Shown piece after piece: positions 53,908-64,000 of a stretch of DNA of 64,000 nucleotides (positions are counted from its first letter, which is position 1; each line of letters begins with the position of its first letter). The stretch is from Mesotaenium endlicherianum. Taxonomy: Eukaryota; Streptophyta; Zygnematophyceae; Zygnematales; Mesotaeniaceae. Below the pieces are notes generated by a model. That model was not told where the DNA came from, made no database searches, and was given only the letters and a program-made list of their open reading frames with translations. The stretch lies in NCBI GenBank assembly GCA_009602735.1, contig WELA01006056.1, positions 317,879-381,878 on the forward strand, read 5' to 3'. Both the position numbers and the translations under genes were made by a program.

Positions 53908-56900
53908 CACACGCAGAGACAGACGGGGAGAGAATGCATGGGTCTGTGCGCTCTTAACAGAAGAGGGGGGGGGNNNNNNNNNNNNNNNNNNNNNNNNNNN
54001 NNNNNNNNNNNNNNNNNNNNNNNNNNNNNNNNNNNNNNNNNNNNNNNNNNNNNNNNNNNNNNNNNNNNNNNNNNGGGGGGGGGAGGGAAAGACAGTGAGG
54101 GAGGGAGGGAAGGAGAGAGAGGGAGGGAGGCAGTGCACACCTTGATCATCTGGAGCTCCGTGACGGTGCCAGGTGGCGCTCGCTGGCGGAGCTGGAAGAA
54201 CCTGTGCCTGGCAGCTGTCAGCGCGGCGTACTTGAAGCCCTCCGTCTGCACGCAGAGCACCGGCATACCGCCAGCTGCCCTCTCGAAGCCTGCCTGTGTC
54301 CCCCGATGCCCGCCAGAGCCACCCCGTTGCCACCCGCTGAGCCGGCAATATTCTGACGCTGCATGGCTCGCACATTTACGAGCAACCCTCGAGGGTCAGA
54401 CCAGTCGCGCCAATCTCCCAAGGATCGAATTTTGATGTCGCCAGCCCAGACTCCGCTCCTCAAGTAGAGGCTCCAGGTTACTCTATGTGCTTACAAAATG
54501 TGCAACACTTTGTAAGCGTCCTGTCAGAATGTGCCCCTGCATTTTGTGTTTGTGTTTGTCCCTCTGCTCTTTGGTTCAACCCTCACAGCAGCACCAGCAG
54601 GAGGAGGAAGGGGAGGAGAAAAAGAGGAGAAAAAGAGAAGGACAAAGAGAAAGAGATGGGCGGGTACGAGCGAGAGAGCGAGCGAGCGTACGCACGTCTT
54701 TCATGGGCCGCCACCAGCAGTCAAGCACCAGGCTGCATCGGAATCGCGCGTCGACACCTGGCAGCACCGCAGCCGTAGCGCCCCCAAAGGAGTGTCCTGC
54801 CACCGCTACGTGGCGCAGATCCAGCCGCCCCTTCAGGCTGGCCACGTCCAGCTGGCCACTCCCCGTCACAGCGTTGCTGGAGCCTGAGAGGTGGCCGGCG
54901 TCCAAAGCCTCCAGCACACTGAGGGTTTGCCTGGCCTCCCCCACCCTCTGCGGGCACAGCGGCAGCAGCAGCAGCCGCCGAGCGGCAACACCACAGCACG
55001 CAGCCAACAGCCCATGCTCAGGTTTTCCCCACCTGCATTGCTCCTATTAAAACACTTCATCCATCTCTGATTATTCACTCACACACACACACACACAGCC
55101 ACATGAATCTGGCACGCCCGTTGGGCTCTGCCTGCTGCCCCCAGCATCCTCCACTTGACGCATCCACACCTCAGCACGCCAACTTACGACCTCGCTAGAA
55201 GACAAGAACGAAATCACTGGAGCCACTAACCCCAGGGAAGCCCAGGGAGAGGCGGAAGGGGATGGGCGGAGGGGAAGGAGGAGGGGCTGCAGAGCGCGAG
55301 GACACCTGTTCCAGCTGCTGCTGGCGGTGCTCCACGGGCACCTGGGGGAAGGCAATGTCCAGGGGGTCGTGTGACTGCCACCTGTGCGTGCCGTCGGCGG
55401 CCGTGTAGCGCGCCATGCAGGCGGACCCATCCAGGTGCTCCACCGCCGCCACCACTGCAGCCCCGTCCAGCCCCCGCCCGTGCCCCCGCCCCCGCCCCAT
55501 CCACCAGCTCAAAAGCGCATGCACGCGCATGCCAGAAAAGTCAGCAGGAGCAGGCAGAACCAGCAGATTTTCCCCACGGATGCCAACACTGCGGCCCGGA
55601 GGAGTGGGGAGTGAGGGAGGAAAGTGAAGGGAGAGAAGCGGGAGAGGAAGGAGCGGGAGAGAGAGAGGAAGAGAAAGGGAAAAAGGGAGAGGGAGAGAAG
55701 AGAAGAATGGCGAGGGAGGGGGATAGGGGGGGGCCAGGCAGGGCGAGCACGAGAGTGACCAACTGCAGCAAACGAAAAGCGGAAGCGGCAGATGATGCTG
55801 GGAGGTGCGGCTGCTGCCACCTGGCACTTTATCGGGACATAGGTCCGACACTGTGGTTCCAGGGCCGCTAGCCGGCAGGCACTGCAGGATTGGCAAGAGT
55901 GCTGCCTATTCAACGCTGCCTTAGATTTTGGATGCGAAATTTCTACCTCTCAACATTCTTCAGTTGAGAAGAAAATTATGTGTATCATAAAGTAAGTGAA
56001 TATATGAACTAATATGTATTCATATATGGGTGCCATGTGGAACCACCCGTACACAAACTCCCTTGCTCTGTAACACACGCGGGAGGCACATCCTTGCTTG
56101 CACGGCTGGCCCTGAGCGGCTCACTGGGGACGTGCCTACTATGGCCCCGATACGTGCCTAGAACGGTCCTGACACGTGGCAGCCAGCTGGGCACAGACAA
56201 GAATGCGCCGCACGCAATCCTACACCCGTCGGAACCAAACATAATTGCTGCAACGTTGAGAAACAGCTGCTTGCGACCAGCAGCCAGCACTTTCCCTTCC
56301 CCGGCAGCTTCTTCGCCCCTGGCGCAGCAGCGTGTGCACTGGACATTGCAGGCAGGCCTGCCCATACAGATACAGAGGAGGGAGCAAGGGGGGAAGGGGA
56401 GGGGAAGGGGGAGGGGGAGGCAGAGGGGAGAGGAAACGGGCACCGGCCAGCCCCAGCGGTCGCTGCCACTTGTCGCGCGTGCGCGCGCTTGCTCACTCAC
56501 CAAAGCCGTGAGAGGCCAAGTCGCAGCAGAGGGCCGAGTAGGTGGCCCGCGTGGACCACGCCCCGTGCGAGAACACGACAACTGGCATCCTGCCCTTGCC
56601 GTCCATCACTCCCCCCCCGCCCCCGCCCTTGCTTGCGCCCTGGCCCTCGCCCTCCTGGGGGGCCAGGGGAGGCATCGCCACGGAGGCGTGGATGGCAGAG
56701 AAGGGCCAGATGAGCACGTACGCCAGCACTGCACACCCCCCCTTCCCCCCCCCCCACCGCGCCACGCGCCACGCGCGCCATCATGCGTGTGAGTCTGCTG
56801 GGATTGGGAATTGGGGCTCTGATTTTACCCCCCAGAGCCCAGATTGGAGCCGATTGAGGCCTGATTTTGAGAGCCCCAAGTCGGCCCTGACCCCAGCCTC

Positions 56901-58664
56901 AGGCTCTAACCCTGCTGGCGTGGGCGAGGGTCGGCTGAGCCCCCACAGCTTCAGTGAAGCGGGAGGTGCATGCATGAGTGTGGTTGCATGGGACCAGTGA
57001 GAGGGCAGCCGAGGACTGCGTGGGAGTCGAGGATACGGGGAGATCTCCGGGCAGCTCTGTTGCGGCCCCAGCTCCTGAGGTGGAACTCTTCCTGCCTGCC
57101 ACCTGGACACTACTTCAAGTGCTGTCTCTCTGGTTCTACCTAAACACATGTACACACAATCACACATATTCCGTCTCTCTCTTGCGGTCTGTCCGCCCTC
57201 CCCCCTCTCTCCCTCGGTCCCTCAACCAACCAGCCAGCTGCTGCGAGAGGACTCAGGCACACGTGGCATGACCTGCTTCCGGCAATGCGACAGCTCAGCT
57301 GTGGACGAGCTCAGGTGAGAGAGAGAGAGAGAGAAGCGCACGCTGGCGTGCAGGCCCAGGCTGCCCAGTGCCAAGTGCCAAGTGCCAAGAGGCAAGCCGT
57401 GTTGGTGAGGGACGGGCCTCACCTCCACAGAGCCAGCAGAGGGCCCGCTTCCCCCAGGTGGTGGGCCGGAACAGCATGCACAGGTGGCCGTACGCGTAGT
57501 GCACAGACGGCAGCCACCGCCGGCCCGTCACCTGTCCCCACGACCAGCTGCGCACCTTCCACTTGTCAGTCCACGAAGGCACCAGCAGGCGAGGCAGAGT
57601 GGCAGAGAGGAAGAGAGGGATGCGGGGGAGAGAACGCGTTAGTGGCCGTAGAGTGAGAGACGGGGACAGGGTGTCTGATGAAAATGTCGACGAGGCTCTG
57701 CCTGTCTGCTCTCTGGACTTGGGCCCGGCTGAGCTCTCTCCACTCTTCTTGCAGGGGAGGGGGGGAGGGGGGGACGGAGGGACGGAGGGAGGGGGGCAAG
57801 GCAGGCACAGGCGGCGCGGGGTCATTTTCCCTCGAGGAGGAGGAATGGGTGGAAATCTCCTACTAGAAATGACTGTCTTTGCAGGATCGGGCCCTCAGCC
57901 CCGTGGCATGTGGCAGGCCCAATCGGAGCCATTTGTCTCTGTGAGGTATAGTCTCAGCATGCAGGCTTCCGACCGCGTCGGGTTTCTTTCATGCACTGCA
58001 CTGCTGCCATGCACTGGACTGGACTGGACTGGACTGGAGTGGGCCGGCTCCGTTTGGGAATCCAGCAAGTGCCAGATGCTGGAGGGTGTGGGATGTCAGG
58101 CATGCAGTCATCATATCAGTGATCCTGCTGCTGCCGAGGAGTGGCCACTCGCTTAGGTGCAGAAGTGGAACAATTTACTGCGTCTAAGCGTGGCACACGT
58201 CCAAGAACCACACAGGCAACTTCTTTGATACCCCTGTAGTTTCACACTTCGCTCTTAAACTGCTCAGCCTGTAGAATTGACAAGAACGTTGCCACTTTGT
58301 TCCAGAGGGCAGGGCACCTGTTGACGATTACTACGCTTGAAGCATCAAACGCTTGCAAGCAAAGTAAGAACGGAGGGGTGTCAGAGACAGGCTTGAGCAA
58401 GATGGGGGGGAGGGGACCAGTGACAGTTTGCACGTACCTAGAAGGTGCTTTGGCTGTAGGATAGTATATGCGGAACAGAGGAGCAGGCGGTAGGCTAGTC
58501 TCCTCTTCAACCCCTCCGGTCTCAGGCTCAATCCTGCTGTTCTGCGATGTCGCCTTGACATTGTCATCGCTCTGCTCGCTCAAGCTTCTCAAGTCGATAT
58601 TTCGCTTAAGCTCGTAATCTCCAAAAGAGACATGGTAAGGACCCAACGGCTTTGGCAGCCCCAT
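52508..58664 (-). CDS. Plasma-type platelet-activating factor acetylhydrolase (PAF-AH)
   Basis: Minus-strand exons: 58664-58438; about 57590-57423; 56728-56501; 55454-55306; 54947-54696; 54293-54141; 53292-53228; 52584-52508. Phases agree from the third exon to the last; the second exon's acceptor is uncertain. It starts MGLPKPLGPYHVSFGDYEL, then LFRIYYPTAKAPSR and HYAYGHLCMLF. PVVVFSHGAWSTRATYSALC precedes DLASHGFGVVAAVEHLDGSA. The nucleophile elbow is VAVAGHSFGGATAA (GxSxG), then PGVDARFRCSLVLDCWW with the Asp and PVLCVQTEGF. The His lies in GTNHNDQSDITVLLPR. This is the alpha/beta hydrolase triad order of PLA2G7-type enzymes, which remove short or oxidised sn-2 acyl chains from phospholipids. 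A Gly-rich insert follows VAMPPLAPQ. The C-terminal end is unresolved. An N gap lies in the intron 54140-53293. Confidence 0.88.
53866..53905. repeat. CA microsatellite in PAF-AH intron
   Basis: A pure (CA)n run of roughly 18 units within a longer CA-rich stretch (53800-53930), immediately before the poly-G/N gap. Confidence 0.9.
53965..54083. other. Sequence gap (101 N) flanked by poly-G on both sides
   Basis: N bases run 53974-54074, with nine G on each side. The gap lies inside an intron of the PAF-AH gene, so no coding exon need be missing. Confidence 0.95.
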
Positions 58665-59564
58665 ATCAGTCTTTGTAGCCTGTCACTAGCTGCGATTGGT
58701 TGCCTCACATTTGCAGACTGCGATCGGAAATGTCACTCCGAGCCGAATAGGAAGTTACGTATAACTCAATCGTGGTCCGATCCAAACAAGGAAGCTTCCT
58801 TCACTGAAGGTGCTTAATTGTCACTTACTGCTTGCTAGACGTACACCTAAAGAACACATGAAAAGGTGAAGGACCCCGGATATGCGCTTGCTAAGTATTT
58901 AAAGCGCGTAGCGTAATGTGGAGTACAATGAAGATGGCAGTGTAGTGTAGGAACGGACCTGCAGCACAGCACTCGAAGACAGCTTGAAGATCAGGCCATG
59001 GCTGAGCTAAGGAACAAGACTCATTATGCTACGTAGTGCTACGTGCTTGGAAATGAGAGGACCGTGTGGATGAGGGCCAGCTCAGTCAAGCTCGGACTTC
59101 CAAAAACGCTTCGTAGGTTTGCACATGTGAGACTCGAGCAAGCAGACTGAGAGCAACTTGTACTACACGCGCACATATACACGCGTATAAGTTCGATCTT
59201 AACTTGCGTCTGCTGGTGTCTGCTGGCGTCGATTGCAACACAAACGTGGTTGACGTCGGTGTATCGTACGGTAGACACACTAAAAATGAATGGAAAAGGC
59301 TACTGCTTATTCAAGACTGCATGCATTGGCATGGATTTGCTGTTTGATGCGCACGATTAATGAGAGGAAGCATGTCACATTCTCCTGGAGGTTCGACAAA
59401 GGCGTCACCAGTTTAAATTAGTGATCACGAGTTTTGTAGGAGTGAAGCCTAGAGATAACACCCTTGTATTTGCATTTCATGAGCCTTATTAAGCTGCCCA
59501 CCAATTTATAACTCATCAGGGTGGCAAGGAGGCAGTGCCGCTGTGTGGGTCGAGCTGAGGAGCA
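58665..59564. promoter_or_regulatory. Divergent promoter region of PAF-AH and CSN5
   Basis: The 900 bp between the two start codons must hold both promoters and 5' UTRs, unless there are non-coding upstream exons. No strong TATA box was identified. No open frame in it is convincing. Confidence 0.5.
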
Positions 59565-62474
59565 ATGAGTGGGAAAAGTCTTATGGGTCCAGGTAGCTCG
59601 TCGGGAATTGCTAAGCAGACTTGGGAGCTTGAAAACAAAGTTGAGACTGTTGATCCTGACGCCTTATTCAAGTATGACGAAGCTGCACAAGTAGCTACTC
59701 TTCAACAGAAGCCATGGACCAAAGACCCGAACTTCTTTAAGACTGTCAGGATATCTGCACTTGCGTTGCTGAAGATGGTAGTACATGCCAGATCTGGAGG
59801 AACGATTGAGGTCATGGGTATCATGCAGGGGAAGACAGATGGCGACACCATCATTGTCATGGATGCTTTTGCTCTACCTGTAGAAGGTACTGAAACGAGA
59901 GTAAACGCGCAGGCTGATGCATATGAGTACATGGTAGACTACGTACAAACCAACAAAGCTGTAAGTCTGCACTTTACACATCTGCACCCCACCTCCTTCC
60001 TTCCTGACAGTTGTTCCTTATCTTCACCTTGATCAGCACCTTAACTTTTTTCTCCAGCAGGTGCTGGTTGTGAAGAGTTAAGTACAGCTCACTTCAGGCT
60101 TCTAGAAAGAGCAGACTGCGTATTTTTCCCTCATCCGTTGTTGTGTCAAAGGCATTGATGGAGTACAGAGAATCCAATTCTTGTTACAGTGGACAGAAAG
60201 CAACAGTACTACCGGAAGAAGTTCTGCATGTTTTAATCTGCGTGCAGTCAATGGCTGGAGAGGACATATTAGAAAGGTGGGAGGGGGACTCAGAAAGTTG
60301 GTGTCCTTGCTGTTTGTGTCACTGAACAAATATGTAATGAGGTTTTGGCAATGTCCATTGCTCTTGCTTCAGGTTGGGAGGCTGGAGAATGTGGTGGGCT
60401 GGTACCATTCTCATCCTGGCTATGGCTGTTGGTTATCTGGTATAGATGTTGGCACACAAATGCTTAACCAACAGTATCAAGAGCCTTTTCTAGCAGTTGT
60501 CATTGATCCAACCCGGACAGTCTCAGCAGGGAAGGTCGACATTGGTGCTTTCAGAACTTATCCTGAGGGTTATAAGCCGCCTGATGAGCCTGCCTCAGAG
60601 TATCAGACAATCCCACTAAACAAGATCGAAGACTTTGGAGTCCATTGCAAGCAGGTAACTGACCTGTCCATGAAACCAAGTTCTATTTGAACTTGGCTGA
60701 TCTCACAGAAAGGACAGGTTTCTCTTGTAAATTGTAGTTGGTAATAATAGTGCTCTCTGAGGACTTACGTAAGTAGTGTATCTTATCGTGCTTAGCTTTT
60801 TTATGACAGGAGTGCCTACCAGAGAACTGAAGGTTTGGGTTTACCAATTGTCCTTATATATCAGCATCTTAGACTGTGCAAAGCTTGCAAATCGATGGGA
60901 TGACATGTAATTCTGTCATACCTCCGTCTCACCTAAGTCTTAACCCTCGTCAAACCTGGCATCTTTGCCAGCTCAACGGTATGTATATTGAGCTCAGATT
61001 GCTTGGACTGAGTCTCATGTGATACTAGCTCTTTTAGCTGCTCCTGGTTACTTTGTCATGAATCGGGTTGCACACAAGGACCTTGTGCATGCACTCAATG
61101 AAGCGTAATTGTTAGTCTGGGTTTTCATTTTGTCCCTTTGCAATTATTGAAGTATTCCCTTTAGCCACAAGTTTTGACTGCAAAGGCCAAGCTGTGCTCA
61201 CAGTCAATGCTATCTTGTGGTTCTCACACTGTGTCAGAGCAAGGTGGGAACTGGTGAAGGGCGTCTTGACCAGATGCTTGTCATTGTGCTTGTTCTGCTC
61301 TCTTCCAGTATTACAGCCTGGACATTGCCTGCTTCAAGTCCAGCCTGGACTCGCATCTTCTTGACCTGCTGTGGAACAAGTACTGGGTGAACACACTCTC
61401 GTCGTCGCCACTCCTGGGAAACCGAGACTATGTTGCTGGGCAGATATCAGACCTTGGTGCGATACTCGTGGGCCCCCTTGTGCAAACTCCCTGCTCTAGT
61501 GCTCGTCGCCTTGTCGCGTATTTAAATCGTGAATCAGCAGCAGCATGTAGCTTTTTAATGCACGGGCTTGCAATTACCCTGAAGTTCCATTGTGACAGGT
61601 GGGAGCCAGTCACAAAGTGAGAAATGTTGTTAATTTGGTGATGACATGGAAGAGTTAGTCTGAAGTGTACATGGAAGAAGTTCCCTTTTTTACTTCGTCG
61701 CTGTGTGAAATAAATGTTTGGATGCAGCCGAGAAGCTGGAGCAGGCAGATGGACAGCTGGCAAATACTGGGCGAATAGGGTTTGGAGGATTTTTCCTGCC
61801 ATCGCACAAGAAAAAAGAGGTCAGTCTGGCGCAATTCTGGTCTTCAGTTTACACTCAATGTCTATGAGTTCCTTGGATTATACTCGGCAGCTGTATTGTT
61901 CAGAAAATGCCAGGATTTGCAAATGACCTTGTTTATTTGTGGCGCTTACAGTGTGGGGTCAAACGTGCTCTTCATGCTTTGTAGGATGAGTCACAACTGG
62001 CAAAAATAACAAGGGACAGCTCAAAGATCACTGTGGAACAGGTGCACGGTCTCATGTCACAGGTACGTGTTTTGTGAAAATTGCTTTATGTTTGCAGTTT
62101 TGACTTTGAACTTTGCGTTGTTCAACCCAAAGGCTTTTTTTTGAGCTATGGTTTCACTGTTTGTCATTGCTATGGCTGGGGTCTGCGACGGTGACTTACA
62201 GTCCTGTTCTGTGTATTTCTATGTCGTCAGAAATTGTGCATGTGCTGCAATTTCAAGCTCAATGTTGATGTATCATGTATGATCATGTTTCTTAAATTGC
62301 ATCATCTAACTTTGTTGGAGCTATTTGTTGCTGATTAATGATAGTTTTGCAATGCAGGTCATTAAAGACATCTTGTTCAACAGGGTGAATCAAAGGTGTA
62401 ACCATCAGCATGCAGCCCCTGCAATTGAACAGCCAAAAGAGGCCTTGGAAGCAGAGCCAATGGTAGAAGCATAA
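59565..62474 (+). CDS. CSN5: COP9 signalosome subunit 5 (CSN5)
   Basis: Six exons, 59565-59960, 60373-60654, 61309-61456, 61728-61819, 61985-62062 and 62358-62474, have GT-AG borders and consistent phases. They total 1113 nt, 370 residues; relatives have about 335-360. [20 protein letters not shown] begins a short divergent N-terminus. The MPN+ domain has [13 protein letters not shown] with the catalytic Glu and the JAMM motif [14 protein letters not shown] (HxH...D) that binds zinc. [18 protein letters not shown] and HCKQYYSLDI follow. The C-terminal helices run from [20 protein letters not shown] to [15 protein letters not shown]5 removes NEDD8/RUB from cullins within the eight-subunit COP9 signalosome. 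All catalytic residues are present and the gene is complete. Confidence 0.97.
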
Positions 62475-64000
62475 CCTTCTTGTAAATAAGCTGAAGTTTT
62501 TTACAAAAGCACATGTACATTGATGGGTCCACTCAATGTCCACGCTTATTGCTAATCTAAATTCGTTCTTTCCATTTTTTAAGCTCTTATTGCTAGATAC
62601 ACGAGCATTAAGTCCTATTGCTTTGCACTTGATTTGCTTTCTACTTGACCAATCACAATGTACTTTCTAGTTCTTGACCTACATGATGAAAAGTTGATGT
62701 TCTCTCCTTCTTTTCTCCACTTTTTGTCAAACACCTTTTGCCAAGTGTTTATCATATACTGACCACATATGATATGGGTTGGAGAACAACTATATTTTGT
62801 TGCATTTGGTGCACAACAATTGCAGCTGAGAAACTACTTATGAACAAATAATCTCAATTTGTTGATTGTACTAGTGGGGAAAACAAGGCACATGTTGAAG
62901 CATGTTGTATTCACCCTTCGATATTGTTTTGTTGTCCACTTTGAGTGGAAATTTTTAGATGTAGCAGGCGGACATACTATTTCTCTTCAATTAATGCCTC
63001 CCTCAATCCTTTCAAAGTCTTCCTTTTTTGCATGAGATGACTTGTTTGGGCAAGTACGAACTACGACGCATGGCGATTCAAGAATGGTCGTACGTTCCCA
63101 TAGAACGAAGCGTAGAGGGGCGCATATATGCTGAAGTGCGTATAGTACCGTACCACACTAACGGACGGGTGGAGCAGCCGTCGACGAAGTGACGTGAGGA
63201 AGATTCATGACGTACCTTGCAGAGAGCGCGGGCCACGCCTTCTGTCTCGTTGCGCAATAAGCGGAGAGGTCAGTATGGTCGAAGGATATTGTTTACTAGC
63301 TTCGACAGGCAGAGAGGCCTCAGAAACGCGCTGTCGTGACCAATAAAGTAGTCGATTTTCACCCCTAAATAAGTCGTGCGTCTTCCAGGAGCGTATATTT
63401 ATTCAAGCTTCACGTATCTTTTCGTCGGATGGGGTAGCGCCTGTCTGTAACCCGAGTGGGGATAGTGAGGCGTGGATGGGTTCCAATCTGTGTGGGCCCT
63501 CAGTCGCATGTCGATGGCTTGCCCACCCCAAGCCGGGAATCAACAGCGGCATCCTCTCGGAAGGGGGCGATGTCGTGGTTGTTAGAGAAGGGGGCACCGC
63601 GTGAGGCGGGAAACCGAGCAGCGCAAACTCCTCGTTCTCGGCAGTGGGGGGATCACGTGCCTGAGTGATGACTGTGGAACATCTCCGCAGCTCAAGAGCT
63701 TGCACCGCCAAGCGATTTTTTTGCCTGTGTTTAGGACTCCCCTGGCCTTCAGCTGGCTGCTTTTATACATTTTATAGGACCTGCTAAAATTTACTCTCCG
63801 CTATATACAGTTAATATGCGTTGCACTTCCAAATTTCCAGTCAACTGGCTCTTGACTATCAGTAGTATATCTCGAACACTTTTATAGACATTAAGCTAAG
63901 GGAGCAAGGGAGCAACGTAGCAGGGACATGAGTATATATGGTAGTATATATGGTATGCGAGGAGGTTCCGGAATTGAATTATTCCACCCTTGCTGTCTTT
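62475..64000. other. Right-end region downstream of CSN5
   Basis: It contains the CSN5 3' UTR and AT-rich DNA to about 63050, then more GC-balanced sequence. A minus-strand frame at 63403-63711 (102 codons) has no recognisable motif and is not called. No repeat or RNA gene was recognised. Confidence 0.55.

Noticed and set aside
63403-63711. 102-codon minus-strand frame near the right end
   Set aside because: No motif, no splice evidence and no neighbour that would explain it.
1-64000. CRISPR arrays, bacterial operons, riboswitches
   Set aside because: No regularly spaced repeats of the CRISPR kind; spliceosomal introns and chromoviral retrotransposons identify the DNA as eukaryotic nuclear.

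Overview
The window is nuclear DNA of a eukaryote. Genes are split by GT-AG introns, exons are GC-rich, intergenic DNA is more AT-rich, and there is a thick cluster of Ty3/gypsy chromoviral LTR retrotransposons. The encoded proteins look plant-like: CSN5, a PGSIP6/IPUT1-type GT8 enzyme, the C-terminus of MIP2/NBAS and NUG2/GNL2. A plasma-type PAF-acetylhydrolase and a proline-rich, pherophorin/extensin-like wall protein sit beside them. My inference is a streptophyte green alga or other non-seed green lineage; no single feature proves it.

Layout. 1-4 kb: sparse DNA, then the 3' exons of a CWH43-like endonuclease/exonuclease/phosphatase-fold gene (minus). 4.2-5.8 kb: one long exon for the C-terminus of a MIP2/NBAS-like ER-tethering protein (plus). 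7.3-10.6 kb: five exons of the nucleolar GTPase GNL2/NUG2 (minus), whose upstream exons are missing next to poly-G/n assembly scars. 11.7-13.4 kb: exons of an unrecognised gene (minus). 14.3-17.2 kb: a secreted proline-rich glycoprotein with a Cys-rich tail (plus). 17.2-24 kb: mostly non-coding, with direct repeats and a hAT transposase remnant.

24.2-45.3 kb is a nest of retrotransposons. Element A (24157-39980) is a decayed chromovirus carrying two solo-LTR-type insertions. Element B (31076-39895) is nearly intact and sits inside A's 3' LTR with a TCGCT target duplication. Element C (40352-45290, TSD GTCGA) is a relative of B with a large internal deletion. B and C carry an extra third ORF downstream of pol that I do not recognise. 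In B, gag and pol are linked by what looks like a -1 frameshift cassette: slippery TTTAAAA, an 8-nt spacer and a perfect stem-loop. The third ORF starts just after a strong splice-acceptor context, with TACTAAC 24 nt before the AG. The pol proteins of B and C are almost identical, while the third ORFs are less than half identical. PPT-like copies lie on both sides of the third ORF. Together this suggests an LTR element with an env-positioned, possibly spliced, exchangeable accessory module, and it is the best candidate for something undescribed here.

45.3-64 kb is host DNA again: a tRNA-like Pol III head (46.1 kb); a complete five-exon IPUT1/PGSIP6-like gene (47783-50946, plus); a PAF-acetylhydrolase gene (about 52508-58664, minus) with an N gap in one intron; and a complete six-exon CSN5 gene (59565-62474, plus). 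The host genes are unrelated housekeeping or secretory genes and form no operon-like unit.
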